A DNA stretch of 7,183 nt, from positions 1 through 7,183 of the forward strand of contig JAGZAC010000081.1 in the NCBI GenBank assembly GCA_018370615.1, in the 5' to 3' direction. This DNA is from Clostridiales bacterium. GTDB taxonomy: Bacteria; Bacillota; Clostridia; Oscillospirales; CAG-272. Under the pieces are notes generated by a model. That model made no database searches and was not told the origin of the DNA. It saw nothing but the letters and a program-made list of their open reading frames with translations. The translations under genes were made by a program, and so were the position numbers. Positions 5,275 through 7,183 of the stretch are shown one piece after another (the stretch's first letter is position 1; each line of letters opens with the position of its first letter).

Positions 5275-6204
5275 ATGAAAAAAGTGTGTGTTTTGCTGCT
5301 GGTCCTAGCTGCCGCAACCGCTCTGGCCGCCTGCGGCAGCGCACAGCAGACTTTGTCTCAGACTACCGATTCCCCATCCGATGTGGAAGGCAATACGGTA
5401 GCCACCGCTGCGGTGACGCCAGATAACCAGCAGGTCCTCTATCTCTGGGAGCAGGGCAACGCTCCTGCTGTCACCGAATATACCGTCAACAACGGCGGCT
5501 ATTTTGACGACCCGGATTTTCGCCCATATCTCACCAGCTTCCCTGTGCCGCAGGGTGTGGAGGTCAAGGGAGCTGTGCTCATCTGTCCCGGCGGGGCGTT
5601 TCAGATTCGCAGCGACCAGCCGGAAGGCATAGATGTAGCGGAAGCCCTCAGCGCGCTGGGGTACCAAAGCTTTGTAGTGGATTACCGCCTGCGTCCCTAT
5701 ACCCAGCAGGAGGGGGCACTGGACCTGACCAGGGCGGTGCGGTTTGTCCGGGCCCATGCAAGGGAATACGGCATTGACGAAACCGACATCGCCGTAATGG
5801 GCTTTTCTGCCGGCGGGATATTAAGCGGAGAAATGCTTCTGCATTTTGACGGCCAGGTAAACGGAACGGCCCTTGACCCGGACTATACGCCGGATGCATT
5901 GGACGAGGTCTCCGCCAATGCGGCGGCCTGCGGGATGATTTATTCCTTTTACGGCCGGCTGAGCGTCGGCACTACCGATGTGGAGCTGCTGCACTCCGGC
6001 GACCTGCCGCCGACCTTTTACTGCTACGGCACCCGCGATCCGTTTTACAGCCAATTTCTTGCAAACGCAGACGCGGCAGAAGAAGCAGGTGTGACCGTAG
6101 AGCGACTGCAGCTGGACGGAATGCCCCACGGGTTTGGGGCCGGCGGCGGGTGGATTCCCACCTATGATGCGTGGCTGACGGAAATTTTTTCCCATTACGA
6201 ATAG
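5275..6204 (+). CDS. Second lipoprotein alpha/beta-hydrolase, esterase-like
   Basis: This 309-residue surface lipoprotein has a signal peptide ending in LAAC (Cys20), a low-complexity linker to about 50, and an alpha/beta-hydrolase domain of the Aes/BD-FAE type. The oxyanion region is CPGGAF (104-109), the nucleophile elbow GFSAG with Ser178, the acid candidate Asp255 in GTRDPF, and His285 in PHGFG. The order, the signal peptide and the final HGFG motif match the first gene of the operon, so the two are probably diverged paralogues with different substrates. The ATG at 5275 fits the signal peptide, but the best ribosome site (GGGGAG, 5253-5258) is 16 nt away. An in-frame TTG at 5251 would put eight residues before it and ATT at 5266 three. 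Translation may be coupled to the flavodoxin gene 24 nt upstream. Confidence 0.9.
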   Translation: MKKVCVLLLVLAAATALAACGSAQQTLSQTTDSPSDVEGNTVATAAVTPDNQQVLYLWEQGNAPAVTEYTVNNGGYFDDPDFRPYLTSFPVPQGVEVKGAVLICPGGAFQIRSDQPEGIDVAEALSALGYQSFVVDYRLRPYTQQEGALDLTRAVRFVRAHAREYGIDETDIAVMGFSAGGILSGEMLLHFDGQVNGTALDPDYTPDALDEVSANAAACGMIYSFYGRLSVGTTDVELLHSGDLPPTFYCYGTRDPFYSQFLANADAAEEAGVTVERLQLDGMPHGFGAGGGWIPTYDAWLTEIFSHYE

Positions 6205-6226
6205 ATGTTAAATATAGCATGATAAA

Positions 6227-6264
6227 CCTTCCCCGCCCACGCAGGCGGGGAAGGCATCGCTTTT
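6227..6264 (+). terminator. GC-rich hairpin at the end of the operon
   Basis: A perfect 11-bp stem, CCTTCCCCGCC (6227-6237) with GGCGGGGAAGG (6244-6254), encloses loop CACGCA, 23 nt after the last operon stop. The T-tract is short and displaced (TTTT at 6261-6264), so termination may be partial and allow some expression of the exporter gene downstream. The hairpin may also stabilise the 3' end of the message. Confidence 0.6.
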
Positions 6265-6303
6265 GTGTACTCAATGACAAAGAAAGAGGGCTTTCAATTC
6301 ATT

Positions 6304-7183
6304 ATGAATGAAAAATCAGAAAAGTATCTGTTTGCGTCTATGCCTGTACCCAAAGCGGTGGCTACACTGGCGATCCCCACTATCATCAGTCAGGTGGTGA
6401 CTATGATTTATAATCTGGCCGATACATTTTTTATTGGCCAGATAGGCGATCCTGCCATGGTGGCGGCAGTCTCTCTGGTGTCTCCTTGGTTCAATCTGCT
6501 CACGGCCCTGGGCAATCTATTCGGTCTGGGCGGCAGCAGCCTGATCTCCCGAATGCTGGGAGTACAAAATTATAAGGACGTCAAGGGCGTGGCCGCCTTC
6601 AGTGTTTGGGTCGGGTCGGGAGGAACCCTGCTGTTCTCCCTGGCGACTTATTTTGCCCGCTGGCCGCTGCTCCATTTTCTAGGCGCCAGCCCGGACACCT
6701 ACGGATACGCGGAAAGCTACCTGTTTTGGGTAGTGGTGCTGGGAGGCGTGCCCACAATGGTAAGTTTAACGCTGGGACACCTGCTGCGCAGCGAAGGACA
6801 CGCCCGGCAGGCCAGCGCCGGAATGATGTTCGGCGGCATTCTGAATGTAGTGCTGGACCCCATCCTTATCTTCGGTCTTCACATGAATGTGGCGGGCGCT
6901 GCCATTGCCACGGCCTTTTCCAATGCCGCTTCCGTGGTGTTTTTTGTTATCCAGTACCGCCGCCTGAAAGAAAAAACTGCGGTCTCTCTCCATCCCCGCC
7001 ACTTGACCCTCCGGTTTTCTGGACAGGTCTTTTCCGTGGGATTGGCCTCCGCCCTGGCAACTGCCCTGGGCAATGCCTCCAATATGGTGATGGTGGGGCT
7101 GGCCTCCGGCTATGGGGACATCCCGGTCGCGGCCTACGGGATCGTCAAGAGGATCGATCAGTTTCCGCTGAACGTCTCCATGG
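6304..7183 (+). CDS. MATE-family efflux transporter (3' end outside window)
   Basis: The first 293 codons of an open frame are present, against about 450 for the family; no stop is reached by the window end. After a short cytosolic start (MNEKSEKYLFASMPVPKAV) come the usual MATE features: TIISQVVTMIYNLADTFFIG in helix 1, a glycine/serine-rich segment LFGLGGSSLISRMLG (about residues 74-88), and GGILNVVLDPILIFGL (about 177-192), the family's NxxLDP signature. Such proteins export drugs or metabolites in exchange for Na+ or H+. The ribosome site is modest (AGAGGG at 6285-6290, 13 nt from the ATG) and no clear promoter was found in the 99-nt gap, so it may be served by read-through of the hairpin at 6227-6254. 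Whether it belongs functionally to the operon is uncertain. Confidence 0.93.
   Translation, partial: MNEKSEKYLFASMPVPKAVATLAIPTIISQVVTMIYNLADTFFIGQIGDPAMVAAVSLVSPWFNLLTALGNLFGLGGSSLISRMLGVQNYKDVKGVAAFSVWVGSGGTLLFSLATYFARWPLLHFLGASPDTYGYAESYLFWVVVLGGVPTMVSLTLGHLLRSEGHARQASAGMMFGGILNVVLDPILIFGLHMNVAGAAIATAFSNAASVVFFVIQYRRLKEKTAVSLHPRHLTLRFSGQVFSVGLASALATALGNASNMVMVGLASGYGDIPVAAYGIVKRIDQFPLNVSM

Overview
The window looks like chromosomal DNA of a Gram-positive gut Clostridia bacterium (Bacillota), most likely of the Oscillospiraceae/Ruminococcaceae type. The reasons are strong AGGAG-type ribosome sites, short lipoprotein signal peptides without outer-membrane features, base composition a little above half G+C by eye, and hairpin-rich intergenic repeats of a kind I recall from such genomes. 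The taxonomic call is an inference.

Layout, all on the + strand. Positions 3-116 hold the tail of an upstream, probably membrane, protein. A consensus promoter (113-141) overlaps its stop and drives a LysR-type regulator (178-1071). A 443-base gap follows. It has no credible gene but carries two related copies of a roughly 105-115 bp multi-hairpin repeat, an orphan half copy, a degenerate copy with a T-tract, and a strong intrinsic terminator (1446-1475). A promoter with a perfect TATAAT (1475-1480) overlaps that terminator.

A tight five-gene operon (1515-6204, gaps of 14-34 nt) follows: a lipoprotein alpha/beta-hydrolase (esterase-like), an atypical short-chain dehydrogenase, an iron-type alcohol dehydrogenase preceded by an eight-codon leader ORF that overlaps its start, a lipoprotein flavodoxin, and a second lipoprotein alpha/beta-hydrolase. 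A GC-rich hairpin (6227-6254) ends the operon. A MATE-family exporter begins at 6304 and runs off the window.

Working model (inference): the LysR protein senses a small molecule and controls the operon. Two surface-anchored esterases release an alcohol or acid from an ester outside the membrane. The cytosolic SDR (probably NAD-linked) and Fe-ADH (probably NADP-linked) interconvert alcohol and carbonyl forms. The surface flavodoxin may carry electrons outside the membrane, and the MATE pump may export product or toxic substrate. Each family is ordinary; the combination, and especially a secreted flavodoxin between an alcohol dehydrogenase and a secreted esterase, is the part worth following up. 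The substrate cannot be read from the sequence.
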